A stretch of DNA of 5,506 nt from DATLZB01 sp035574175 (GTDB taxonomy: Bacteria > Pseudomonadota > Alphaproteobacteria > Rhizobiales > Hyphomicrobiaceae). The stretch is from assembly GCA_035574175.1 (NCBI GenBank), contig DATLZB010000107.1:1-5506 (forward strand). The letters are read 5' to 3'. This document shows, piece by piece, positions 1-5,506 of the stretch (positions are counted from its first letter, which is position 1; each line of letters begins with the position of its first letter). The position numbers and the translations under genes were made by a program. The notes under the pieces are model-generated. The model was not told where the DNA came from and searched no databases. It saw only the letters and a list, made by a program, of their open reading frames with translations.

Positions 1-1
1 G

Positions 2-421
2 GCGGTGCCGCTGTTCAGTTGGGGTGCCATCGACGACAAGGGCAACCTGGTGCGCGACCCCAACTTTCCGGACCTGCCCCATATCGGGGAGGCCTACGAG
101 ATCGTGCACGGCAAGAAGCCGTCCGGCGTCGAGTGGGAGGCATTCAAGGCGCTGCTGTTCGCGGGCTTCCAGGGCCAAAAGCTGCTCGTGCTCCCTGAGG
201 GCACGCCGAAGGAGATCGTCGAAGCCTATCGGGCGGCGGTGCGTCAACTGCTCAAGGACCCCGAGTATCTTGCCAAGCGCGACGAGATCATCGGCGAGTA
301 TGAGCAGGTCACCGATCAGGCGGGAGAGGAGCTTTACAAGAACGCCACCACCATATCCGCGGAGGCGAAGGCCTGGGTGCGTGACTTCCTCATCAAAAAC
401 TACCAAGTGAAGTTCGAGTAG
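2..421 (+). CDS. tctC: TTT-family periplasmic substrate-binding protein (TctC/Bug type), C-terminal part
   Basis: Reading frame is open from the left edge, so the gene begins outside the window; about 139 C-terminal residues are visible, compared with roughly 320 for a complete family member. These proteins bind a carboxylate in the periplasm and deliver it to a TctA/TctB membrane complex. Visible family traits are a DPNFPDLPHIGEAYE segment, the stretch LLVLPEGTPKEIVEAYRAA (the usual 'P.gtP.evv..l..a' segment of the second lobe), and a C-terminal ending WVRDFLIKNYQVKFE, similar to the 'W...ik...ik.e' tails of Bug proteins. The signal peptide and most ligand contacts lie outside the window. 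An internal GTG at position 5 is only an in-frame valine, not a start. The TctA-type permease immediately downstream on the same strand supports the call. The ligand is unknown, because the family takes up many different carboxylates. Confidence 0.85.
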   Translation, partial: AVPLFSWGAIDDKGNLVRDPNFPDLPHIGEAYEIVHGKKPSGVEWEAFKALLFAGFQGQKLLVLPEGTPKEIVEAYRAAVRQLLKDPEYLAKRDEIIGEYEQVTDQAGEELYKNATTISAEAKAWVRDFLIKNYQVKFE

Positions 422-444
422 CGAGCGGCGGCGGCCTGCCGCGG

Positions 445-471
445 GTGGCCGGGCGGAGCTGGCCCGGCCAC
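445..471 (+). promoter_or_regulatory. Perfect 10-bp intergenic stem-loop between binding-protein and permease genes
   Basis: GTGGCCGGGC (445-454) and GCCCGGCCAC (462-471) are exact reverse complements separated by a 7-base loop, GGAGCTG. The hairpin begins 24 bases after the stop of the substrate-binding-protein gene and ends 55 bases before the permease ATG. It is followed by TTGCGTTTCGTG, which is only mildly T-rich, so it is not a textbook intrinsic terminator. Known transporter operons often place such hairpins after the binding-protein gene, where they end some transcripts or protect the upstream mRNA from 3' exonucleases so that binding protein outnumbers permease. That role here is inferred. 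The stem itself is directly visible. Confidence 0.5.
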
Positions 472-526
472 TTGCGTTTCGTGCAGGCCAACGACCGTTT
501 GCGCTACCGATCCACGGGCAAGCGTC

Positions 527-2530
527 ATGTTGGACACCCTGTTGACCGCCCTCACCGACCTCATGTCGGTGCAGCACCTGAGCTTCATGATGCTTGGCAT
601 CCTGGTGGGGCTCGTCATCGGGGTGCTGCCGGCCTTGGGCGGCATCGCCGGCATGTCGCTGCTCATCCCGTTCATTTATGGCATGGACAAGGTCTCGGCG
701 CTTGCCATGCTGATCGGCCTCGTCGCAACCGTGCCGACGGGGGATACCTACACCTCGGTGCTGATCGGGGTGCCGGGGGCGGCCGGCAGCCAAGCCACCA
801 TCCTCGACGGTTTCCCGCTGGCCAAGCGCGGACAGGCGGCCCGCGCCTTGAGCGCCGCTTTTACCGGCTCTGCGCTCGGCGGCATCTTCGGTGCGTTCGT
901 GCTCACCGCGTTCGTTCTTGTCGCCAAGCCGGTCATTCTTGCCTTTGGCGCCGGCGAACTGTTCATGTTGGGTATTCTCGGCCTTTCCGTGGTGGGCGTG
1001 CTGGCCGGTAAGAGCGTTGCCCGCGGCATCGCATCAGCGGGCTTGGGTCTCATTGCTGGCGCGGTGGGGGCGGCACCAGCCACCGGCGAGTTTCGGCTCG
1101 ACCTCGGCGTCGAGTACCTGAGCGACGGCATCCCGCTTGTCATCATCGGGCTTGGCATGTTCGCCCTGCCCGAACTGACCGACCTGATGCGGCGCAACCG
1201 GCCGATCGCCTCGGAGACCTCGCTGGGCAGCGGGTGGCTCCAGGGCGTCAAGGATACCTTCGTTCACTGGTTCCTCGTACTGCGATGCTCGGTGATTGGC
1301 ACCATCTGCGGCGCCATACCGGGCGTGGGTGGCGGTGTGGTCGACTGGATCGCTTACGGCCATGCCGTGCAGTCGGCCAAGGACAAGTCCGAGTTTGGCA
1401 AGGGTGACATCCGCGGCGTGCTCGCCGCGGAGACGTCCAACAACTCGCTGCAGGGGGGCGCGTTGCTGCCGACCATCCTGTTCGGCATCCCGGGATCAGG
1501 CAGCACGGCCATCTTCCTCGGCGGCATGGTTCTGCTCGGCATCCAGCCAGGGCCGTCGATGGTCACCACCGATCTGCATCTTACCTATACCATCGCCTGG
1601 ACGCTGACGCTGGCGAGCGCGATCGGCGCAGCGCTGTGCTTCCTATTGGCCTACCCGATCTCGCGGTTGACCTATGTACCCTTCAATCTGCTGGCGCCGG
1701 CCGTCATCAGTACGGTCTGCTTTGCGGCGTTCCAGGTCCGCCAGTCACTTGCCGACCTCGTTTTGCTGTTTGTGCTTGGTCTCTTCGGCCTCTTCATGCG
1801 CCGCTTCGGCTGGCCGCGGGCAGCCTTTCTGGTCGGATTCGTTCTCTCGCCGCAGATCGAGAACTACCTCTACCAGGCCGTGCAGTTCTACGACTGGAAC
1901 TTCGTGACGCGGCCGGGAGTCCTGATCATTGCCGCGCTCTCCGTCGTCTCCCTGTGGGCAGCCACGCGGGGGCGCATCTCCGAAACCGGGGAAATGACGG
2001 GCGCCGGTCAGAAGAAGGGTGTACCTGCTGGCTCTGCCACCCTGAGCGAGCGCGCGCCGCAGATTGCCTTCGCCCTGCTCGTGCTCGCCATCTTCGCCTA
2101 TGCCCTCATCACCTGCTCGCAACTGAACTTCCTTGGCGCGGTGTTCCCCACGACAACCGCGGCGGTGATGCTGGTTTTCAGTGCCTATCTGCTGGTGGCG
2201 CTGGTATTCGGCAGTCCTCGCTCCTCGCCGAGCTTCGACCAGGAACTGGAAGGGGAGTACGTCGGCGACCCGGCCGTCGGCAGCGTCTGGACTCCGGTGT
2301 TGTGGTTCGCTCTGCTGTTCGGGCTTGCCGGCCTGTTCGGATTCATCGTCGCCATGGCCCTGTTCGTCCCGGCCTTTCTGCTGGCCCGCACCTCGATCGG
2401 CCTTTTGCGCGCGCTCATATACGGCGCGCTCGCCGTCGGTCTCATGATCTTCGCCGGCTATATGCTCGTACTTGATTTCCCACGCGGCCTGCTGCAGTCC
2501 TTGGTCGAGCTACCCTGGCCCTTGAGGTGA
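527..2530 (+). CDS. tctA: TTT transporter membrane subunit: TctA permease fused to a C-terminal TctB-like domain
   Basis: Inner-membrane importer that should work with the periplasmic binding protein encoded just upstream, probably using an ion gradient as known for the family. The protein has 667 residues; ordinary TctA proteins have about 500. Residues 1-480 carry both halves of the TctA inverted repeat: GVLPALGG (32-39) with IGVPGAAGSQATILDGFPLA (80-99), and IPGVGGG (264-270) with NNSLQGGALLPTILFGIPG (305-323). A polar linker (about 480-508) follows. Residues 509-667 then hold four hydrophobic segments (about 511-529, 534-561, 588-619, 624-648) ending in a LDFPRGLL motif (649-656), which matches the four-helix TctB small subunit. 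No separate tctB is present between the binding-protein gene and this one, so the fusion probably supplies it. ATG 527 has only a weak Shine-Dalgarno, but the N-terminus MLDTLLTALTDLM fits the family and no better in-frame start lies nearby. TctA identity is near certain; the TctB assignment rests on helix pattern and motifs. Confidence 0.93.
   Translation: MLDTLLTALTDLMSVQHLSFMMLGILVGLVIGVLPALGGIAGMSLLIPFIYGMDKVSALAMLIGLVATVPTGDTYTSVLIGVPGAAGSQATILDGFPLAKRGQAARALSAAFTGSALGGIFGAFVLTAFVLVAKPVILAFGAGELFMLGILGLSVVGVLAGKSVARGIASAGLGLIAGAVGAAPATGEFRLDLGVEYLSDGIPLVIIGLGMFALPELTDLMRRNRPIASETSLGSGWLQGVKDTFVHWFLVLRCSVIGTICGAIPGVGGGVVDWIAYGHAVQSAKDKSEFGKGDIRGVLAAETSNNSLQGGALLPTILFGIPGSGSTAIFLGGMVLLGIQPGPSMVTTDLHLTYTIAWTLTLASAIGAALCFLLAYPISRLTYVPFNLLAPAVISTVCFAAFQVRQSLADLVLLFVLGLFGLFMRRFGWPRAAFLVGFVLSPQIENYLYQAVQFYDWNFVTRPGVLIIAALSVVSLWAATRGRISETGEMTGAGQKKGVPAGSATLSERAPQIAFALLVLAIFAYALITCSQLNFLGAVFPTTTAAVMLVFSAYLLVALVFGSPRSSPSFDQELEGEYVGDPAVGSVWTPVLWFALLFGLAGLFGFIVAMALFVPAFLLARTSIGLLRALIYGALAVGLMIFAGYMLVLDFPRGLLQSLVELPWPLR
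2524..2530 (+). promoter_or_regulatory. Ribosome binding site of the PrpF-like gene, overlapping the permease stop codon
   Basis: GAGGTGA lies here, its GAGG core ending six bases before the ATG at 2534 and its last three bases forming the permease TGA stop. This stop/Shine-Dalgarno overlap and the three-base gap between the genes point to one mRNA and probable translational coupling. It also fixes the start of the downstream gene. Confidence 0.75.
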
Positions 2531-2533
2531 TCC

Positions 2534-3655
2534 ATGCCCCAGCGCGCCATTCCCTGCATCTTCATGCGCGGGGGGACCTCGCGCGGCCCCTACTTCCGCT
2601 TGGCGGACCTGCCCGCCGACCGCGCCACCCGCGACCGCGTGCTGCTCGCCGCCATGGGCTCTCCGGATGTACGCCAGATCGACGGGCTCGGCGGTGCCGA
2701 TCCGCTGACCAGCAAGGTGGCGATGGTCGGCCCCTCCAAACGCAAGGGCATCGACGTGGACTATCACTTCGCCCAGGTACTGATCGACAAGGCCATCGTC
2801 GACACTTCACCCCCCTGTGGCAACATGCTCTCGGGCGTCGCGCCGTTCGCCATCGAGCGCGGCATGGTTAGGGCTGTCGACCCGGTGACGCTGGTGCGCA
2901 TCTACGACGTCAACACCGATACCGAGATCGAGGCGACGGTGCAGACGCCGGGCGGCCGGGTCGAATACGCGGGAGACACAGCAATTGACGGGGTGCCGGG
3001 AACCGCGGCGCCGATCAACCTCGACCTGCTCAATGCCGTCGGTTCGAAGACCGGCAAGCTGCTGCCCACGGGCCAGGTGCGCGACGTCATCGACGGTATT
3101 GAGGTGACGATGATCGACGTAGCCATGCCGATGGTGATTGCACGAGCCGACGCGTTCGGATTGACGGGCTACGAAGGCCGCGAGCATTTCGCCGCCGACA
3201 AAGGTTTCTTCGCACGGATGGAGCCGCTGCGCCGGAAGGCCGGCTTGATGATGGGTCTCGGCGACGTCAGCAACAAGGTTATCCCGAAGTTCGGCATTCT
3301 CGCCGCCCCACGCCACGGGGGCACGATCACCTCCCGCTATTTCGTGCCCGACAAGCTCCACCAGGCGCACGCCGTAACCGGAGGGGCGTGCGTGGCCGCC
3401 TGCTGCGTACTGCCCGGCTCGGTGGCGGACGGCCTCGCTCGCATCAAGGGCACGGATACGGAGACCATCGTCATCGAGCATCCCTCCGGCATCCTCGAAA
3501 TCCGTCTCGTCCTGAGCGGTCGCGGCACCGGCATGAAGGTCGAGCGCGCCGGCATCGTGAGGACCGCGCGCAAGATCATGGCGGGGGAAGTATTCGTACC
3601 GGAGAGCGTGTGGCCACTGGAGAAGACGGAGCCAACGCTGGCCTCAGCGGCGTAA
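2534..3655 (+). CDS. PrpF / 4-oxalomesaconate tautomerase (GalD) family isomerase
   Basis: A 373-residue cytosolic enzyme of the PrpF family, which has the diaminopimelate-epimerase-like two-domain fold. Known members move a double bond or proton in unsaturated carboxylates: PrpF isomerises 2-methylaconitate, GalD tautomerises 4-oxalomesaconate in gallate breakdown, and relatives act on methylitaconate. Family motifs appear in order: CIFMRGGTSRGPYF (8-21), QIDGLGGADPLTSKVA (48-63), CGNMLSG with a conserved cysteine (95-101), GTAAPI (156-161), PKFGILAAP (251-259), TGGACVAACCVLPG (282-295) and HPSG (316-319). Length is normal for the family. The ATG is set by the adjacent Shine-Dalgarno, and the gene is almost contiguous with the permease, so the two are very likely co-transcribed and the imported solute is a plausible substrate. 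No acnD, prpC or gallate dioxygenase gene is in view, so neither PrpF nor GalD function can be chosen. The last 12 bases overlap the end of an opposite-strand gene. Confidence 0.9.
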   Translation: MPQRAIPCIFMRGGTSRGPYFRLADLPADRATRDRVLLAAMGSPDVRQIDGLGGADPLTSKVAMVGPSKRKGIDVDYHFAQVLIDKAIVDTSPPCGNMLSGVAPFAIERGMVRAVDPVTLVRIYDVNTDTEIEATVQTPGGRVEYAGDTAIDGVPGTAAPINLDLLNAVGSKTGKLLPTGQVRDVIDGIEVTMIDVAMPMVIARADAFGLTGYEGREHFAADKGFFARMEPLRRKAGLMMGLGDVSNKVIPKFGILAAPRHGGTITSRYFVPDKLHQAHAVTGGACVAACCVLPGSVADGLARIKGTDTETIVIEHPSGILEIRLVLSGRGTGMKVERAGIVRTARKIMAGEVFVPESVWPLEKTEPTLASAA

Positions 3656-4003
3656 GACGAACTGCGACGGCGCGCCGGAGCGAACTGTCGTTTCCGGTTG
3701 CCTCAGACCGGCACGCAGGTTTCGCCGCGCCACCTCGTCAAGAAACATACAGTTCTCGAGAAAGTCGTCGAGCGCCTGCACATAGCGCCGCGTATCGGCT
3801 CGCACCTCCGCGAGCTTCTGCAGCCGCTGAAGCTCGTCCACGATGGCCGTCCTTTGCTCGAGCAGATGATTGAATTGCGCATCGCAGCCGGCGATCGGAG
3901 ACGGGTAGCTGTGGATCTCCTCGCTCGTGCGCCTTCTGAGGGCTTCGAGTACAGCCTGCGCCCCTTGTCGCACCTCGTCAATCTTATCAAGCTCGATGTC
4001 CAT
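3644..4003 (-). CDS. Hypothetical small helical protein, 119 aa, antisense between the isomerase and dehydrogenase genes
   Basis: I do not recognise a characterised family. The reading frame could extend upstream to position 4330, but ATG 4003 is preferred because GGAGGG (4016-4011) sits seven bases upstream and a longer form would run into the dehydrogenase gene. The product begins MDIELDKIDEVRQGAQ and is rich in charged residues and leucine, with long likely amphipathic helices at about residues 3-31 and 44-98. A short HSYPSPIAGCDAQFNHLLEQ segment (31-50) lies between or at the start of them and could be a conserved loop. It has no signal peptide, no membrane segment and no evident catalytic motif. 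The minus-strand codons look properly coding (many GAG, CTC, GCG, GAC), whereas the plus-strand frame over the same bases gives a less protein-like product without a good ribosome site. The stop overlaps the 3' end of the PrpF-like gene by 12 bases, tail to tail. The role is unknown; an adaptor or small regulatory protein is possible but nothing shows it. Confidence 0.65.
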   Translation of the reverse strand: MDIELDKIDEVRQGAQAVLEALRRRTSEEIHSYPSPIAGCDAQFNHLLEQRTAIVDELQRLQKLAEVRADTRRYVQALDDFLENCMFLDEVARRNLRAGLRQPETTVRSGAPSQFVLRR

Positions 4004-4010
4004 GCGTTCT

Positions 4011-4016
4011 CCCTCC
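4011..4016 (-). promoter_or_regulatory. Ribosome binding site deciding the start of the small hypothetical gene
   Basis: Read on the minus strand this is GGAGGG, seven bases before the ATG whose first base is at 4003. It is the reason for choosing the 119-residue form over longer forms starting inside the dehydrogenase gene. Confidence 0.6.
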
Positions 4017-4050
4017 GCACGTGCCGGATTTGCCGTGCCGGCCTCCGCAC
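4013..4050. repeat. Interleaved short direct repeats in the divergent promoter region
   Basis: CTCCGCAC occurs at 4013-4020 and again at 4043-4050, start to start 30 bases, or about three helical turns. Between them CGTGCCGG occurs at 4020-4027 and 4034-4041, 14 bases apart. All four copies are exact and fall in the 107-base gap between the divergent start codons at 4003 and 4111. The position suits an operator controlling one or both genes, but no regulator gene is in the window and short GC-rich repeats also arise by chance. Confidence 0.35.
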
Positions 4051-4098
4051 CTTTATCACGGTTCTCGCTCCCCGTGCCTGAGTTAGCAATTGCACTTT

Positions 4099-4104
4099 GA
4101 GGAG
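4099..4104 (+). promoter_or_regulatory. Ribosome binding site deciding the GTG start of the dehydrogenase gene
   Basis: GAGGAG ends six bases before GTG 4111. A TTG at 4090 would also open the frame, but this Shine-Dalgarno would then lie inside the coding region and the residues added (MHFEETA) simply translate it. GTG 4111 is therefore the better start. Confidence 0.75.
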
Positions 4105-4110
4105 ACTGCC

Positions 4111-5172
4111 GTGGCCGCATCATCGCCCGTCGATCCGGTTGGCCTTGCCCGTTTCGTCGCCGCCGCGTTTCGCGCGCACGGCATGCCCGAGGCGGACGCA
4201 GGCCTCGTCGCCGACACCCTGGTCCAGGCCGACCTCTGGGGCCATCAGTCCCATGGAGTGCTAAGAACCCCGTGGTATGTCGCGCGTCTGAAATCGGGTG
4301 CCATGCGGGCGGTGACCGAACCAAAGCCAATTGCCGAGGTTGGCGCGATCCTAGTGATCGACGGCTGCGACGGCGTAGGGCAGGTGCTTGCCGCCGCCGC
4401 CATGCGTGAGGCCGTCTTCCGCGCGCAGCGGCATGGCATCGGAGCCGTGTCGGTGCGCAACTCCAATCACTTCGGCACGGCCATGTACTTCACGCTGCTG
4501 GCCGCACGGGCGGGCTGCATCGGCTTCTGCTCGACCAACGGCAGCCCGGCCATGGCCCCGTGGGGCGGCCGGGTCAAAGCCGTCGGCAACAATCCCTGGT
4601 CGATTGCGGCGCCGGCCGGCCGATATGCCCCAATGGTACTCGACATCGCCAACACGAACGTGGCCCGCGGCAAGATCTACCTCGCCAGAAACCGCGGCGA
4701 GCCGATTCCGCTCGGTTGGGCAATCGACGCCGCGGGCCGGCCGACGACGGACCCCAGCGCAGCCATCGCCGGCAACATTCTCCCCATCGGCGGCCACAAG
4801 GGATATGCGATCTCGGTGATGATGGATGTGCTGTCGGGCGTGCTCGCCGGCTCGCGTTTCATGACCGGCGTGCATGGGCCCTACGAGCCGGACCGCAAGA
4901 GCGGCTGCGGCCACCTCTTCATCGCAATCAACATCGCCGCCTTTCGTCCACTCGAGGCGTTCGAGGCCGACGTGGAGCGCATGATTGCCCAACTCAAGTC
5001 CGTCGAGCCGGCCGAAGGAGCCGAAGAGATCTATTATCCGGGCGAGATCGAGGCGTTGCAGGATGCACGCAACCGGCGCGACGGCCTTCGGCTCGCACCG
5101 GAAACGATGACCGAACTCAGGAAGCTCGCCCAAGCGCTTGGACTTCAGGCAGCGCTGCCTGGAACCGTGTGA
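4111..5172 (+). CDS. Ldh2/MDH2-family NAD(P)-dependent 2-hydroxyacid dehydrogenase (malate/L-lactate dehydrogenase type)
   Basis: A 353-residue cytosolic oxidoreductase of the Ldh2/YlbC/ComC family, which interconverts 2-hydroxy and 2-oxo acids (malate, lactate, sulfolactate, ureidoglycolate and others) and is unrelated to classical malate dehydrogenase. Motifs, counted from GTG 4111: ADLWGHQSHGVLRTPWY (40-56) containing the conserved SHG; VRNSNHFGTAMY (115-126), whose histidine 120 is the expected catalytic residue; NNP (160-162); MVLDIANTNVARGKIY (175-190), the family's 'mvlDmats.vArgki' segment; and GGHKGYAIS (227-235), part of the cofactor site. Length is typical (about 340-360) and the frame is intact. 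It is not simply the next gene of the upstream operon, because an opposite-strand gene intervenes; its promoter probably lies in the gap just before it. By neighbourhood it may act on a product of the PrpF-like enzyme, but motifs alone do not reveal the substrate. Confidence 0.9.
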   Translation: MAASSPVDPVGLARFVAAAFRAHGMPEADAGLVADTLVQADLWGHQSHGVLRTPWYVARLKSGAMRAVTEPKPIAEVGAILVIDGCDGVGQVLAAAAMREAVFRAQRHGIGAVSVRNSNHFGTAMYFTLLAARAGCIGFCSTNGSPAMAPWGGRVKAVGNNPWSIAAPAGRYAPMVLDIANTNVARGKIYLARNRGEPIPLGWAIDAAGRPTTDPSAAIAGNILPIGGHKGYAISVMMDVLSGVLAGSRFMTGVHGPYEPDRKSGCGHLFIAINIAAFRPLEAFEADVERMIAQLKSVEPAEGAEEIYYPGEIEALQDARNRRDGLRLAPETMTELRKLAQALGLQAALPGTV

Positions 5173-5202
5173 CCCGTCCAAACCCGGTAACAGCAACGCC
5201 GA

Positions 5203-5250
5203 GAGCGGCGGTGACCAAACTCACCACCGGACCTTTGGCGCCCGCCGCTC
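5203..5250. terminator. Nested inverted repeats between the convergent dehydrogenase and HU genes, possible bidirectional terminator
   Basis: GAGCGGCGG (5203-5211) pairs exactly with CCGCCGCTC (5242-5250). Overlapping its left arm is a tighter hairpin, 5206-5214 against 5221-5229, with eight pairs, one mismatch and a six-base loop. The two structures share bases and cannot form together. They lie in the 87-base gap between two genes ending toward each other, where a shared terminator is expected. Neither strand has a clear run of T after the stem, so factor-independent termination is uncertain. Confidence 0.35.
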
Positions 5251-5259
5251 AGGTGCGCG

Positions 5260-5506
5260 TCAGATCGATTCCTTCAGCTCCTTTGCAGGGCGGAAGGCAA
5301 CCTTCTTACTGGCCTTGATCTTGATCGCTTCGCCGGTCGCGGGGTTGCGGCCCATCCGCGCCGGTCGCTTGCGCACCTGGAGAATGCCGAGCCCGCCGAT
5401 ACGGATCCGCTCGCCCTTCTTCAGATGCTTGGTGATCATCTCGACCAAGCTCTCGAGCACTTCGCCCGTCTGCTTGCGCGGCAGCTGATGTGCCTCGGCG
5501 AGCGCA
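5260..5506 (-). CDS. hup: HU-family DNA-binding protein, C-terminal part
   Basis: The minus-strand frame is open to the right edge, so the N-terminus is outside; about 81 residues of an expected 90-105 are visible. HU proteins are small dimeric nucleoid proteins that bend DNA with little sequence preference. The visible part runs from the helical dimerisation region (AEAHQLPRKQTGEVLESLVE), through the IRIGGLGILQVRKR strand region, into the DNA-binding arm with the signature GRNPATGEAIKIKASKK. Its proline is the one that wedges into DNA in known HU structures. The protein ends AFRPAKELKESI. The GTG at 5460 is an internal valine, not the start. The GGLGILQVRKR wording resembles HU-like proteins of alphaproteobacteria. 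The gene converges with the dehydrogenase and appears unrelated to the transport cassette. Confidence 0.93.
   Translation of the reverse strand, partial: ALAEAHQLPRKQTGEVLESLVEMITKHLKKGERIRIGGLGILQVRKRPARMGRNPATGEAIKIKASKKVAFRPAKELKESI

Noticed and set aside
1636..2475. Long open frame (279 codons) on the plus strand inside the permease gene, in another frame
   Set aside because: The product is rich in R, P, A and H with no domain-like pattern, as expected of an off-frame reading of GC-rich coding DNA. The TctA/TctB frame over the same bases is clearly the real one.
2807..3481. Minus-strand open frame (224 codons) opposite the PrpF-like gene
   Set aside because: The composition is typical of antisense readings in GC-rich genes, and the plus strand carries all PrpF-family motifs.
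3668..3677. Perfect palindrome CGGCGCGCCG near the convergent gene ends, considered as a terminator
   Set aside because: It has no loop and no T-tract and lies inside the small gene's coding sequence. GC-rich self-complementary 10-mers are common in such DNA.
4030..4059. Possible sigma-70 promoter for the dehydrogenase: TTGCCG, 18 bases, TATCAC
   Set aside because: Only four of six bases match in each box and the spacing is not ideal, so this is weak in a region where a promoter is expected. It is not strong enough to annotate.
3698..4081. Plus-strand open frame (127 codons) opposite the small hypothetical gene
   Set aside because: It has no clear ribosome site and a less plausible composition. 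The minus-strand frame has a strong Shine-Dalgarno and better codon choice. This is the weaker of two mutually exclusive calls, so I kept only the minus strand one.
4351..5196. Long minus-strand open frame (281 codons) opposite the dehydrogenase gene
   Set aside because: It is a shadow of the Ldh2-family frame, whose motifs are intact throughout. The antisense product has low-complexity R/G/A/H composition and no recognisable motif.
1..5506. Search for CRISPR arrays, transposases, integrases, toxin-antitoxin pairs, retrons, tRNA or rRNA
   Set aside because: No regularly spaced repeats, mobile-element genes, reverse transcriptase motif or RNA gene signature could be seen in the window.

Overview
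The window is GC-rich, densely coding bacterial DNA. It suggests an alphaproteobacterium, probably of the Rhizobiales/Rhodospirillales type. Three things point that way: the strong G/C bias at third codon positions, the wording of the HU-like protein at the right edge (RIGGLGILQVRKR followed by GRNPATGEAIKIKASKK), and the presence of a tripartite tricarboxylate transporter (TTT) system of the kind these bacteria carry in many copies. The lineage is an inference from protein style, not a database match.

Layout from left to right. (1) The 3' end of a TTT periplasmic substrate-binding protein gene (TctC/Bug family) runs off the left edge. (2) After a 105-base gap holding a perfect 10-bp stem-loop comes a 667-residue membrane protein. 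Its first ~480 residues are a TctA large permease and its last ~160 residues look like the four-helix TctB small subunit, so both membrane subunits appear fused in one chain. (3) A PrpF/4-oxalomesaconate tautomerase-family isomerase starts three bases after the permease stop, with its Shine-Dalgarno site overlapping that stop. (4) A 119-residue uncharacterised helical protein lies on the opposite strand, its last codons overlapping the end of the isomerase gene. (5) An Ldh2-type NAD(P)-dependent malate/L-lactate dehydrogenase-family gene starts in the divergent gap upstream of the small gene. (6) The C-terminal ~81 residues of a HU-family nucleoid protein gene run in from the right edge on the minus strand.

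Together, genes 1-3 and 5 read as an uptake-and-catabolism cassette for a carboxylic acid. The binding protein captures an anionic carboxylate in the periplasm, the TctA-TctB fusion imports it, the PrpF-like enzyme would shift a double bond in an unsaturated tri- or dicarboxylate, and the Ldh2-like enzyme would oxidise or reduce a 2-hydroxy/2-oxo acid. The substrate cannot be read from the sequence. The small antisense gene separates the dehydrogenase from the upstream operon, so the dehydrogenase probably has its own promoter. The HU gene looks like unrelated chromosomal backbone.

I see no RNA genes, insertion sequences, CRISPR arrays or phage genes, and no strong case for a wholly new system. 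The most notable items are the permease fusion, the intergenic stem-loop, the convergent small gene of unknown function, and the direct repeats in the divergent promoter region.
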